Positions 34,018 through 43,505 of a stretch of DNA of 64,000 nucleotides are shown here, piece by piece. The DNA comes from Phycisphaerales bacterium (GTDB lineage Bacteria > Planctomycetota > Phycisphaerae > Phycisphaerales > UBA1924): NCBI GenBank assembly GCA_020849615.1, contig JADLFW010000004.1, positions 124,001-188,000 on the forward strand, written 5' to 3'. A model generated the notes under the pieces. It was given only the letters and a program-made list of their open reading frames with translations. It was not told the DNA's origin and made no database searches. A program made the translations under genes and the position numbers. Every line of letters begins with the position of its first letter. Position 1 is the stretch's first letter.

Positions 34018-35217
34018 TCAGCCCGTGCTCCCCACCAGGGCCGCGTTGGTCGGGAATCGCTTCATCGCCGCCAGGAGCTGCTCCACCTGCACGTGCGGGG
34101 GCATCTGCAGCAGCCGCCGCCGCAGCGCTGTCATCGTCTTGAGCTCCTGCTCGTTCAGCAGCAGGTTCTCCTTCCGCGTCCCCGACGCCGCCAGATTGAT
34201 CGCCGGGAACAGCCGCCGCTCCGAGATCTTCCGATCCAGGATCAGCTCCATGTTCCCCGACCCCTTGAACTCCTCGAAGATGATCTGGTCGGCCTGCGAT
34301 CCCGTGTCCACCAGGCACGACCCGATGATCGTCAGGCTCCCGGCCTCCTCGGTGTTCCGGGCCGAGCCGAAGATCTGCCGCGGAACCTCCAGCGCCTTGG
34401 AATCCAGCCCGCCCGACATCGTCCGGCCCGAGTTGGCGTGCTGCCGCGACTGGTTGAAGGCCCGGCCCAGACGCGTGATCGAATCCAGCAGCACGACGAT
34501 GTGCTTCCCGGCCCGCACCATGTCCTTGCACCGCGAGATCGTCTGCGTGCTGATCGCGATGTGCCGGTCCACCCCGTGGTCGTTGCTCGAAGCCACCACC
34601 CGGCACCGCGGGCTGGGTCGCGGCGCGCTCGGCGTCACCGCCGGGCCCGCCGGCCGCTCCAGGTGCCCGTTCATCCCCGCGCCCCCGCCCACCGGGGCCG
34701 CAACCCCAGCCGGCGTGATCATCGGGTCGATGTACGCCGCGAACGTCCGCTTGAAGTCGGTCACCTCCTCGGGCCGTTCATCCACCAGCAGCACGATGAC
34801 CTCGACATCCTGGTGGTTCTTCAGCACCGAGAGGGCGATGTCCTTCAGCAGGGTCGTCTTGCCCGCCTTGGGCGGCGAGACGATCAGGGCCCGCTGGCCC
34901 CGCCCGATCGGGCAGAACAGGTCGATCAGCCGGCACGAATCCGGGCATCCCGGGTACTCCAGCGTCAGCCGCGGCTGCGGATCGATGCTGGTCAGCTCTT
35001 CGAACGACTTGCCCGTCGGCGGGCCCGCATCCATGCCCGCGAGCTCAGGCAGCCCGCCCGAAGGCGGCCGCGGCCCGTACCCGCCGCCGTGGCCCGCATG
35101 ACCGCCATGACCGTGGCCGGTGTACCCACCCTGTGCGCCCGGGCCGCCGGGCCCGCCCGGACCCCCGCGGCCGCGCCGCCCCCGACGGCGTTTGAACCTG
35201 CGTTTGCCGACTTCCAA
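34018..35217 (-). CDS. rho: Transcription termination factor Rho, short N-terminus
   Basis: 399 residues from TTG 35217. That start is favoured because GGAGGG lies 5 nt upstream; the frame is open to 35448. Rho ATPase motifs are present: P-loop SPPKAGKTT (Lys120), VDERPEEVTD, LLDSITRLGRAFNQ, RQIFGSARNTEEAGSLTIIG and IIFEEFKGSGNMEL. The usual N-terminal Rho_N and cold-shock (primary RNA-binding) domains are absent; instead residues 1-75 are Arg-, Gly- and His-rich. There is also an extra Pro/Gly/Ala-rich stretch at about residues 162-205, where E. coli has a short loop. RNA loading may depend on the basic tail. Confidence 0.9.
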   Translation of the reverse strand: MEVGKRRFKRRRGRRGRGGPGGPGGPGAQGGYTGHGHGGHAGHGGGYGPRPPSGGLPELAGMDAGPPTGKSFEELTSIDPQPRLTLEYPGCPDSCRLIDLFCPIGRGQRALIVSPPKAGKTTLLKDIALSVLKNHQDVEVIVLLVDERPEEVTDFKRTFAAYIDPMITPAGVAAPVGGGAGMNGHLERPAGPAVTPSAPRPSPRCRVVASSNDHGVDRHIAISTQTISRCKDMVRAGKHIVVLLDSITRLGRAFNQSRQHANSGRTMSGGLDSKALEVPRQIFGSARNTEEAGSLTIIGSCLVDTGSQADQIIFEEFKGSGNMELILDRKISERRLFPAINLAASGTRKENLLLNEQELKTMTALRRRLLQMPPHVQVEQLLAAMKRFPTNAALVGSTG

Positions 35218-35357
35218 GCAACCCTCCTGGACCCGGGCCGACTCAGCGCGGAACACAGCCACAGCCCGCGGCGCCGGCCGCGAGCAAGCCTGTTTCCTGT
35301 GCATGAGCCGGACGCCGCGGCGCGGATGAACCCATCCCTTGCCCGGCGCGCCCGGGG

Positions 35358-35385
35358 TGTATCCACATCCCGGAGCGACCCTCAA
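35358..35385 (-). promoter_or_regulatory. Possible rho promoter
   Basis: On the minus strand TTGAGG (35380-35385), a 16-bp spacer and GATACA (35358-35363) precede rho, giving a leader of about 130 nt. Confidence 0.35.
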
Positions 35386-35862
35386 TCCCACGACAACTTG
35401 TGAACCGTCCTGTCGTCTCGACGGGCCCGACCGACCGAGAAGCCCCACTGCCGCGAAACTCGATGCGCCAAACCGATATCCCGTGAATCCCGAAAAGGCG
35501 AGTCGGTATGGTCGGGCACGGGGCGCTCGGCGAACCGCTGAGCAAGCCCCTGTCCCTCAATCAGAGCCTCCCGGAGCCTCCGTGTCAAGAGGATTCCCCG
35601 CCGGGCCCGCGCATTCCGCCTGAAGTCGTATTCACCCTGCGCTTGGGGTATTCGCCTTGACATCCACCAGCACGGGCGACCCACCGCATCACAGCATTCC
35701 AACCTGATCGCCGGCGGCACTGACTTCCAGCCCGTGTTCTTACCTTCCTTGCGAACCTCGGCGCGGGCGCGTCCGGGCCATCACCCCATGTGCCCCTCGG
35801 CGATTGCGAGGAGCCGCCCTTCCCCCTCGGACCTCCATCACCGCATCACTCCGTCACTTCCC
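35386..35862. other. Intergenic region upstream of rho, no gene seen
   Basis: Nearly 480 bp of somewhat lower GC with only short, mutually conflicting frames that match nothing I know. It may hold rho regulatory sequence or a small RNA; I cannot support either. Confidence 0.35.
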
Positions 35863-36183
35863 CTACTGCACCACCACCGCCGTGCCGCTCGCCGAGACCA
35901 TCAGCATCCCGTTCGCCTGCCCCAGCACCTCGTAATCAAGATCGATCCCCACCACCGCGTTGGCGCCCAGCTCGCGCGCCCGCTCGGCCAGTTCATCCAG
36001 CGCGATCGTCCGGGCCCGCTGCAGCTCCTTCTCGTACGTCGCCGACCGACCGCCCACCAGGTCCCGGATCCCCGCGAACAGGTCTTTGAACAGGTTCGCC
36101 CCCAGGATCGCCTCCCCCGCGATCACCCCGCAGTACCGCGTGATCCGCTTCCCCTCGATCGTCGGCGTCGTCGTCAGTTCCAT
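35863..36183 (-). CDS. YbjQ/UPF0145 family protein
   Basis: 106 residues, normal for the family. It begins [20 protein letters not shown] and has [19 protein letters not shown] and [16 protein letters not shown], which match UPF0145 (YbjQ-like, pentameric fold in solved structures). The family is often called heavy-metal binding, but the role is not established. AAGGAG lies 6 nt before the ATG. Stands alone, divergent from gmd. Confidence 0.88.
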   Translation of the reverse strand: MELTTTPTIEGKRITRYCGVIAGEAILGANLFKDLFAGIRDLVGGRSATYEKELQRARTIALDELAERARELGANAVVGIDLDYEVLGQANGMLMVSASGTAVVVQ

Positions 36184-36436
36184 CGCAGTCTCCTTTCACG
36201 GGTACCGGCACCCCGGCCCGGCACCGTACTTGGGATTCTCCCTCATCCCGTTCCCGCCCGCACGACCCGTCTCCTGCGCGGCCCGACCGAACCGGTCCCC
36301 CTTCACGCGGGTACTAGGATTGCCGACAGTACCTCGCACGGGCGCCTCCACGCCCGCGATCGACGCCGGGCCTGTTATCCGGGCCCGAACATCCGCCCCA
36401 CCCGCCGGTCCCCCGGCCCGCCCTGAAGGACCCCCC

Positions 36437-37507
36437 ATGACCGCCACCCGCAAGCGCGCCCTCATCACCGGCATCACGGGCCAGGATGGCTCCTACCTCG
36501 CCGAGTTCCTCCTCGCCAAGGGCTACCACGTCCACGGCCTCATCCGACGCTCCAGCTCCTTCAACACGGGCCGCATCGACGCCATGTACAAGGACCCCCA
36601 CCTCCAGGCCGCCGAAGGGCCCAAGCTCACCCTCCACTACGGCGACCTCTGCGATGCCAACTCCCTCTCCAAGCTCATGGACCTGATCCGCCCCCACGAG
36701 GTCTACAACCTCGGCGCCCAGTCCCACGTCCGCGTCTCGTTCGACATGCCCATCTACACCGCCGAGACCGTCGGCATGGGCGCCCTCAAGCTCCTCGAGG
36801 CAGTCCGCGATTTCCAGGAGAACTCGGGCCAGCAGGTCCGCTACTACCAGGCCTCCAGCTCCGAGCAGTACGGCAAGGTCGTCGAGACCCCCCAGAAGGA
36901 GACCACCCCCTTCTACCCCCGCAGCCCGTACGCCTGCGCCAAGGTCATGGCCCACTGGGCCACCGTCAACTACCGCGAGTCGTACAACATGCACGCCTCC
37001 TGCGGCATCCTCTTCAACCACGAATCCCCCCGCCGCGGCGAGACCTTCGTCACCCGCAAGATCACCCGCGCCGCGGGCCGCATCAAGCTGGGCCTGCAGG
37101 ACAAGCTCTTCCTCGGCAACCTCGACTCCAAGCGCGACTGGGGCTTCGCCGGCGACTACGTCAAGATGATGTGGTTGATGCTCCAGCAGGACAAGCCCGA
37201 TGACTACGTCATCGCCACCGGTAAGTGCATCAGCGTCCGCGAGTTCTGCGAGCTCGCCTTCGGCCACCTCGGCCTCGACTACAAGGACTACGTCGAGTTC
37301 GACCGCCGCTACCTGCGCCCCGCCGAGGTCGACCTGCTCCTGGGCGACCCCTCCAAGGCCAAGACCAAGCTCGGCTGGGTCCCCACCACCAGCGTCGAGA
37401 CCCTCGCCGGCATGATGGCCGAGCACGACCTCGAGCTCGCCAAGCGCGAGAAGACCCTCCGCGATGCGGGCCACCAGCTCCCCGAATACGCCGGGCACGA
37501 TCAGTAA
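36437..37507 (+). CDS. gmd: GDP-mannose 4,6-dehydratase
   Basis: 356 residues from ATG 36437, with GAAGGA 7 nt upstream. Short-chain dehydrogenase/epimerase fold with the NADP-binding [26 protein letters not shown], the [10 protein letters not shown] active-site block, YACAK (catalytic Tyr and Lys) and [16 protein letters not shown]. It turns GDP-mannose into GDP-4-keto-6-deoxymannose. The fcl gene 2.8 kb downstream would complete GDP-L-fucose, and the flippase between them fits export of a fucose-containing glycan. The frame is open to 35960 only as antisense shadow of the YbjQ gene. TAGGAT at 36315-36320 may be a promoter -10. Confidence 0.95.
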   Translation: MTATRKRALITGITGQDGSYLAEFLLAKGYHVHGLIRRSSSFNTGRIDAMYKDPHLQAAEGPKLTLHYGDLCDANSLSKLMDLIRPHEVYNLGAQSHVRVSFDMPIYTAETVGMGALKLLEAVRDFQENSGQQVRYYQASSSEQYGKVVETPQKETTPFYPRSPYACAKVMAHWATVNYRESYNMHASCGILFNHESPRRGETFVTRKITRAAGRIKLGLQDKLFLGNLDSKRDWGFAGDYVKMMWLMLQQDKPDDYVIATGKCISVREFCELAFGHLGLDYKDYVEFDRRYLRPAEVDLLLGDPSKAKTKLGWVPTTSVETLAGMMAEHDLELAKREKTLRDAGHQLPEYAGHDQ

Positions 37508-37648
37508 GCAAAGCGAACGCGGAGAAGCGTGCCAGTTGCGCAGCGGAGGCGGCGGGCGTGCTGTGATCTGCCGCTGCGGACCGGCGTTTTCCCTTGATCC
37601 CCACCCTCCGGCCCGGTTACCTTGGCGGTAACCAATGGGAGGCCGGAG

Positions 37649-38350
37649 ATGAAGCTGCCGATCGCGACCGCCGCCGTTCTTATGTTGACCACCGCGGCTG
37701 CGGCCCAGCCGCAGACGGGCGCCATCCGCTTCCAGGTCTCCTACGACGGTTCGTTGTGGTCGAGCGAGATCGGCGTCGACAACGGCTTCGAGTTCAAGAT
37801 CCGCGCGCTCGCGGAATGGACCGATGGCGCAGCGCCCAGCGTCGGCTTCGCCGGCGCCACCCTCGAGCAGATCGACCTGATCGGCTCGCGCATGTCCGAT
37901 GACACCTACGACCTCGCCTCGGCTTTCCGCCGCCAGGGCACACCCGAGACCTGGTCCATCCAGGCCGGCACCGGCGCCTCCGCGGGCTGGACCAAGATCG
38001 ACAACATCGTCCCCACCTCGCGCACCAACTTCGGCCAGCTCCCCGCCCTGCTGCCGGGCGGGATCCCCAACCCCAACTTCGACCCCGCCAACCCGCTCAT
38101 CCTCTTCGAAATGGACTGCCGCTACGGCTTCAGCCACGCCGACAACATCACCGTCACCGGCACCTGGACGCGCCTGGGATCTCCCCCCTCCAACGAGTTC
38201 AAGCTCTACACCACCGCCACCGGCACCAATCAGAAGCCCGCGCAGGAAGCCACCATCATCCCCGCCCTCGTCCGCTACGTCGGGCCGACACCCGGCACCG
38301 CCGGGCTCTTCTTCTTCGCCGCCACCCTCACGGGCCGTCGCCGGCGGTGA
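37649..38350 (+). CDS. Secreted protein with PEP-CTERM-like tail
   Basis: 233 residues from ATG 37649 with GGAGGCCGG just upstream. Signal peptide ends in TAAAAAQ. The middle part is an unassigned beta-rich domain (AIRFQVSYDGSLWSSEIGVD, ILFEMDCRYGFSHADN). The C-terminus has PTPGTAGLFFFAATLTG then four Arg, a PEP-CTERM-like sorting signal (PxPG motif, helix, Arg cluster). It sits between gmd and the flippase, but nothing ties it to that pathway beyond the likely link between PEP-CTERM proteins and exopolysaccharide. Confidence 0.68.
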   Translation: MKLPIATAAVLMLTTAAAAQPQTGAIRFQVSYDGSLWSSEIGVDNGFEFKIRALAEWTDGAAPSVGFAGATLEQIDLIGSRMSDDTYDLASAFRRQGTPETWSIQAGTGASAGWTKIDNIVPTSRTNFGQLPALLPGGIPNPNFDPANPLILFEMDCRYGFSHADNITVTGTWTRLGSPPSNEFKLYTTATGTNQKPAQEATIIPALVRYVGPTPGTAGLFFFAATLTGRRRR

Positions 38351-38592
38351 CAAGTAGCCCGAGCGTCAGCGATGGCGCTCCGGCAACAGGTAGCCCGAGC
38401 GTCAGCGAGGGCTCTTCTGAAATCGAACGCAGAGGCCGCGGAGCGCGCAGAGCTCAAAACCGAACCGCGAGCGTGAGCGAGCGGTCGATTATCCCGTGCA
38501 CACCTCCGCGACCGTCAGGGAGCGGGCAGCAATCCAGCGTAGAGGCCACTGAGCTCAGAGAGTCTTCTCCGCGTTCTCCGCGGCCTCTGCGT
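38351..38592. repeat. Extragenic GAGCGTCAGCGA-type repeats
   Basis: GTAGCCCGAGCGTCAGCGA occurs twice (about 38354 and 38391), a related imperfect palindrome ACCGCGAGCGTGAGCGAGCG lies near 38462, and purine-rich blocks (CGCAGAGGCCGCGGAG, and its mirror near 38565-38595) flank them. No coding region. The layout is typical of dispersed extragenic repeats in environmental planctomycetes. Confidence 0.65.
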
Positions 38593-40263
38593 TCAATCCC
38601 CCTGCTTCAGCAGCAGCAGGCGCTCCACCTTGGCCCCGATCCGCTTCGGGCCGACCGCGATCGCCTCCCGCAGCCGCGTCGGGATGATCACCCGCGCCCC
38701 CACCGCGAAGGCCGCCGTGCACACCGCCCCGATCACCGCCACCCGCAGACCATCCGCGACGATCGTCTCCATCGCCGGGCCCAGCCCCGCGCCCGCCAGC
38801 GCTGAGCGCGCCGCCACACCCAGGTTGAGGAAGTCATCCACCCCCACCGCCAGCGCCGCCGCGCCCGTCGCCAGCACCCACGGCGGCAGGATCGCCCGCA
38901 GCACCCGGCCGGGCCCGACACCCATGCTGCCCATCACGTACATCGTGCCGATCAGCCGCCCCAGCGCCATCGCCCCGCCCGTCCACCACGCTACCGCCGT
39001 CGCCGAGCCGTCCGTCCACCCCGCGATCGCCGCGGCGATCGTGATGCCGATCCCCTCGTACAGCGTCAGGAAGCTCAGCCCCTTGAACCGGCCCTCGGCG
39101 AGCATGACCGCCGCGCACAGCCCGAAGGTGATCCGCATCGGGAAGAAGAACCCCAGGATCTGCACGCCCGGCACCGCCTCGGCCCAGCGGCCGTGCCACA
39201 GCACGCTCTCCAGCGGGCCCATCACCGCCGCCAGGCACAGGCTCATGTAACCGCCCACCAGCATCAGCGCCCGCAGCGCCCGCAGCGAACCGTGCGCCAT
39301 GCGGACGCGGTTCCCTTCCATCCGGGCCAGCGCAGGGAACAGCACCTGCTGCACGTTCGAGGACAGCAGCACCCCGATCTGCGCTGTGATCTGCCACGCG
39401 AAGAAATACACCCCCACGACCTGCTCGCTGACCATCGCCCCCAGCACCGCGAACGGGCCGAAGTCGAACATGATGTTCGCCAGCGTCGCGAAGATCAGCC
39501 ACCGCGTCGCCAGGAACAGCCCGCCCCACTGCCGCGGCTCGGCCCGCCGCTTCCACGGCCGCTCCCGCGCCGCCAGGTACGACGCCACGCCCTCGTAGAT
39601 CGCGATCAGGATCAGCGGCAGCACGAACGCCAGCGGGCCCAGCGAGAACGGCGGCGCCGCCAGCACGATCGTCCCCACATTCCGCACCAGCGCCGAGCCG
39701 ATCTGGATCCGCGACAGCACCCCGAACCGCAGCTGCATCCGCAGCTTGCACTGCAGGATCGCCGCCGGCGTTCCCAGCGGCAGGCTCAGCCCGATCACCA
39801 CCAGCATCGGCGTCAGCGGCATGTCGTAGAACGCCGCGATCGCCGGCGCCGCCAGGCACAGCGCCAGCGCCGCCGCCGAGTTGATCGTGAACGCCATCCA
39901 GTACACCGGGCCGACCAGCCGCTCGTACGACGCCGCGCCCCTCTGCACCAGGAGGTCCCGCACCCCGCCATCCCGGAACGCCGTCACGATCCCCGCCACC
40001 GCCAGCGCGGTCGAGTACAGCCCGAAATCACCCTTGCTCAGCAGCCAACCCAGCACGATCTGCGCGACAAACGCCAGCGCCTTGATCGCCACCGTCGAGA
40101 AGGCCATCCAGCCCATCCCGCGGCCCACCGACTGCCCCATCGCCACCGGCAGTTCCGGCGACTCTCCGCCGGCATCACGGGAAACCGGCTCCCCCGGACT
40201 TCCCGGAATCCCCGGATCCCCGGGTGCGGCCTCCACCCCCGCTTGGTCGCTGCTCGTGGTCAT
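38593..40263 (-). CDS. Wzx-type polysaccharide flippase
   Basis: About 556 residues from ATG 40263 (ATG 40278 is an alternative five codons upstream). After a Pro/Gly-rich leader of about 40 residues there are 12-14 hydrophobic helices, with the MATE/Wzx opening [40 protein letters not shown], and [12 protein letters not shown]. The family moves lipid-linked sugar units across the inner membrane. TAGCAT (minus strand, 40276-40281) overlaps the 40278 ATG, which favours 40263. It is divergent from fcl with only 51 bp between starts and so likely shares a regulatory region. Confidence 0.82.
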   Translation of the reverse strand: MTTSSDQAGVEAAPGDPGIPGSPGEPVSRDAGGESPELPVAMGQSVGRGMGWMAFSTVAIKALAFVAQIVLGWLLSKGDFGLYSTALAVAGIVTAFRDGGVRDLLVQRGAASYERLVGPVYWMAFTINSAAALALCLAAPAIAAFYDMPLTPMLVVIGLSLPLGTPAAILQCKLRMQLRFGVLSRIQIGSALVRNVGTIVLAAPPFSLGPLAFVLPLILIAIYEGVASYLAARERPWKRRAEPRQWGGLFLATRWLIFATLANIMFDFGPFAVLGAMVSEQVVGVYFFAWQITAQIGVLLSSNVQQVLFPALARMEGNRVRMAHGSLRALRALMLVGGYMSLCLAAVMGPLESVLWHGRWAEAVPGVQILGFFFPMRITFGLCAAVMLAEGRFKGLSFLTLYEGIGITIAAAIAGWTDGSATAVAWWTGGAMALGRLIGTMYVMGSMGVGPGRVLRAILPPWVLATGAAALAVGVDDFLNLGVAARSALAGAGLGPAMETIVADGLRVAVIGAVCTAAFAVGARVIIPTRLREAIAVGPKRIGAKVERLLLLKQGD

Positions 40264-40314
40264 CCGGATCAAACCCATGCTACCCGAATTCCCCCCGTCC
40301 TAAACTTCGGCCCT

Positions 40315-41283
40315 ATGGACCCAGCCACCCGGGTAATCCTCACCGGCGGCGCCGGCTTCCTCGGCCGCGTCGTCACCCAGAAGCTCATCGACCGCGGCGT
40401 CCGCCCGGAACACATCTTCATCCCCCGCCGGGCCGACTTCGATCTCACCACCGAGGCCGATGTCGCCCGCCTCTACCGCAACGCCTTCAAGGGCGCCAAG
40501 GCCGACCTCGTCATCCACCTCGCCGCCGAGGTCGGCGGCATCGGCGCCAACCGCAGGTCCCCGGGACGTTATTTCTTCGCCAACATGGCCATGGCCCTGC
40601 ACCTCATCGAGCAGGCCCGGCTCGATGACCTCCACCACCGCGGCGGCAAGTTCATCCAGGTCGGCACGATCTGCGCCTACCCCAAGTTCACCCCCGTCCC
40701 CTTCAAGGAAGAGGACCTCTGGAACGGCTACCCGGAAGAGACCAACGCCCCCTACGGCGTCGCCAAGAAGGCCGCCTGGCAGATGCTCGATGCCTACCGC
40801 CTGCAGTACGGCTTCGCCAGCGCGTATGTTCTCCCCGTCAACCTCTACGGGCCGCACGATAACTTCGACCTCGAATCCAGCCACGTCATCCCCGCCCTCA
40901 TCCGCAAGTGCATCGACGCCCAGGCCCGCGGCGACAAGGAGATCGTCTGCTGGGGCACGGGCCAGGCCTCCCGCGAGTTCCTCTACGTCGATGACGCCGC
41001 CGAAGGCATCCTCCGGGCCGCCGAGGTCATGAGCGACCCCGAGCCCATCAACCTCGGCGCGGGCTTCGAGATCAAGATCAAGGACCTCGTCGACCTCATC
41101 GTGAAGCTCACCGGCTTCAAGGGCGCCATCACCTGGGACACCACCAAGCCGGACGGCCAGCCCCGCCGCCAGCTCTCGGTCGACCGGGCGGCGCAGCGTC
41201 TGGGGTGGAGGGCGCAGGTTTCCTTCGAGGAAGGCCTCAAGCGCACCATCGACTGGTACCGGGCGAATCCATCCCCGCGCTAG
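40315..41283 (+). CDS. fcl: GDP-L-fucose synthase
   Basis: 322 residues. NADP-binding site [13 protein letters not shown], then [36 protein letters not shown], the catalytic YGVAKKA (Tyr and Lys) and [11 protein letters not shown], all typical of the epimerase-reductase that converts GDP-4-keto-6-deoxymannose to GDP-L-fucose. Its substrate is the product of gmd (36437-37507). TAAACT (40301-40306) lies 8 nt before the ATG with no ribosome binding site. The frame is open upstream to 39193 as antisense shadow of the flippase. Confidence 0.92.
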   Translation: MDPATRVILTGGAGFLGRVVTQKLIDRGVRPEHIFIPRRADFDLTTEADVARLYRNAFKGAKADLVIHLAAEVGGIGANRRSPGRYFFANMAMALHLIEQARLDDLHHRGGKFIQVGTICAYPKFTPVPFKEEDLWNGYPEETNAPYGVAKKAAWQMLDAYRLQYGFASAYVLPVNLYGPHDNFDLESSHVIPALIRKCIDAQARGDKEIVCWGTGQASREFLYVDDAAEGILRAAEVMSDPEPINLGAGFEIKIKDLVDLIVKLTGFKGAITWDTTKPDGQPRRQLSVDRAAQRLGWRAQVSFEEGLKRTIDWYRANPSPR

Positions 41284-41342
41284 CCACTTCGAGACTTTCA
41301 CCTCGGGCGGCCCGCGCCGGGCTGTCGCTTAGAATCCCCCCC

Positions 41343-43151
<1,809 letters not shown>

Positions 43152-43505
43152 CCCAGGGAAAGGACATGCGGCTCCGCCAGGACCCCCGCAAACCGGGGGT
43201 GGTGGGGCGGAACGGTCGGCTCGGCGACCGCGGCCTGCACCGCCGGCGCGCCCCGTGGTCCACCTGACCCGGGCGCAGCGTCGCGGAGGCTGGATCGGCG
43301 GTCGGTGAAGGGGCCCGCGAGCACGCTCGCCGGGCCCGCGCGGGTCCGGTCGGCGCAAGCCGGCCCGTCCGCGGGCGTCTCAGGACCGATCCCGGCGCTG
43401 ATGCGCCGGAAGATCGCCCGACGCCACAAAGGCGCGCCGGAGCGCGCCCGAGCATCCCGTTTCCGAACCCCCGAAACCGCGGCGGGCCGCCCACAGGGGG
43501 GCTCT
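43152..43505 (+). other. Leader region between ptsI and the RNase E/G gene
   Basis: About 350 bp with no gene that I can support. GGGCCC GCGAG CACG CTCGC C GGGCCC (43311-43337) can fold into a long stem. In other bacteria the RNase E transcript has a structured leader used for autoregulation; whether that applies here is inference. GGGGGG sits just before the RNase ATG. Confidence 0.4.

Noticed and set aside
35386..35862. Small genes upstream of rho
   Set aside because: Several short frames overlap on both strands, none has a ribosome binding site with a recognisable product.
40264..40278. ATG 40278 as the flippase start
   Set aside because: TAGCAT, a likely -10 element, overlaps it (40276-40281), so ATG 40263 fits better; the five-codon difference does not affect the call.
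39193..40314. 374-codon N-terminal extension of fcl
   Set aside because: It lies antisense to the flippase gene and is Arg/His/Gln-rich; the fcl Rossmann motif begins directly after ATG 40315.
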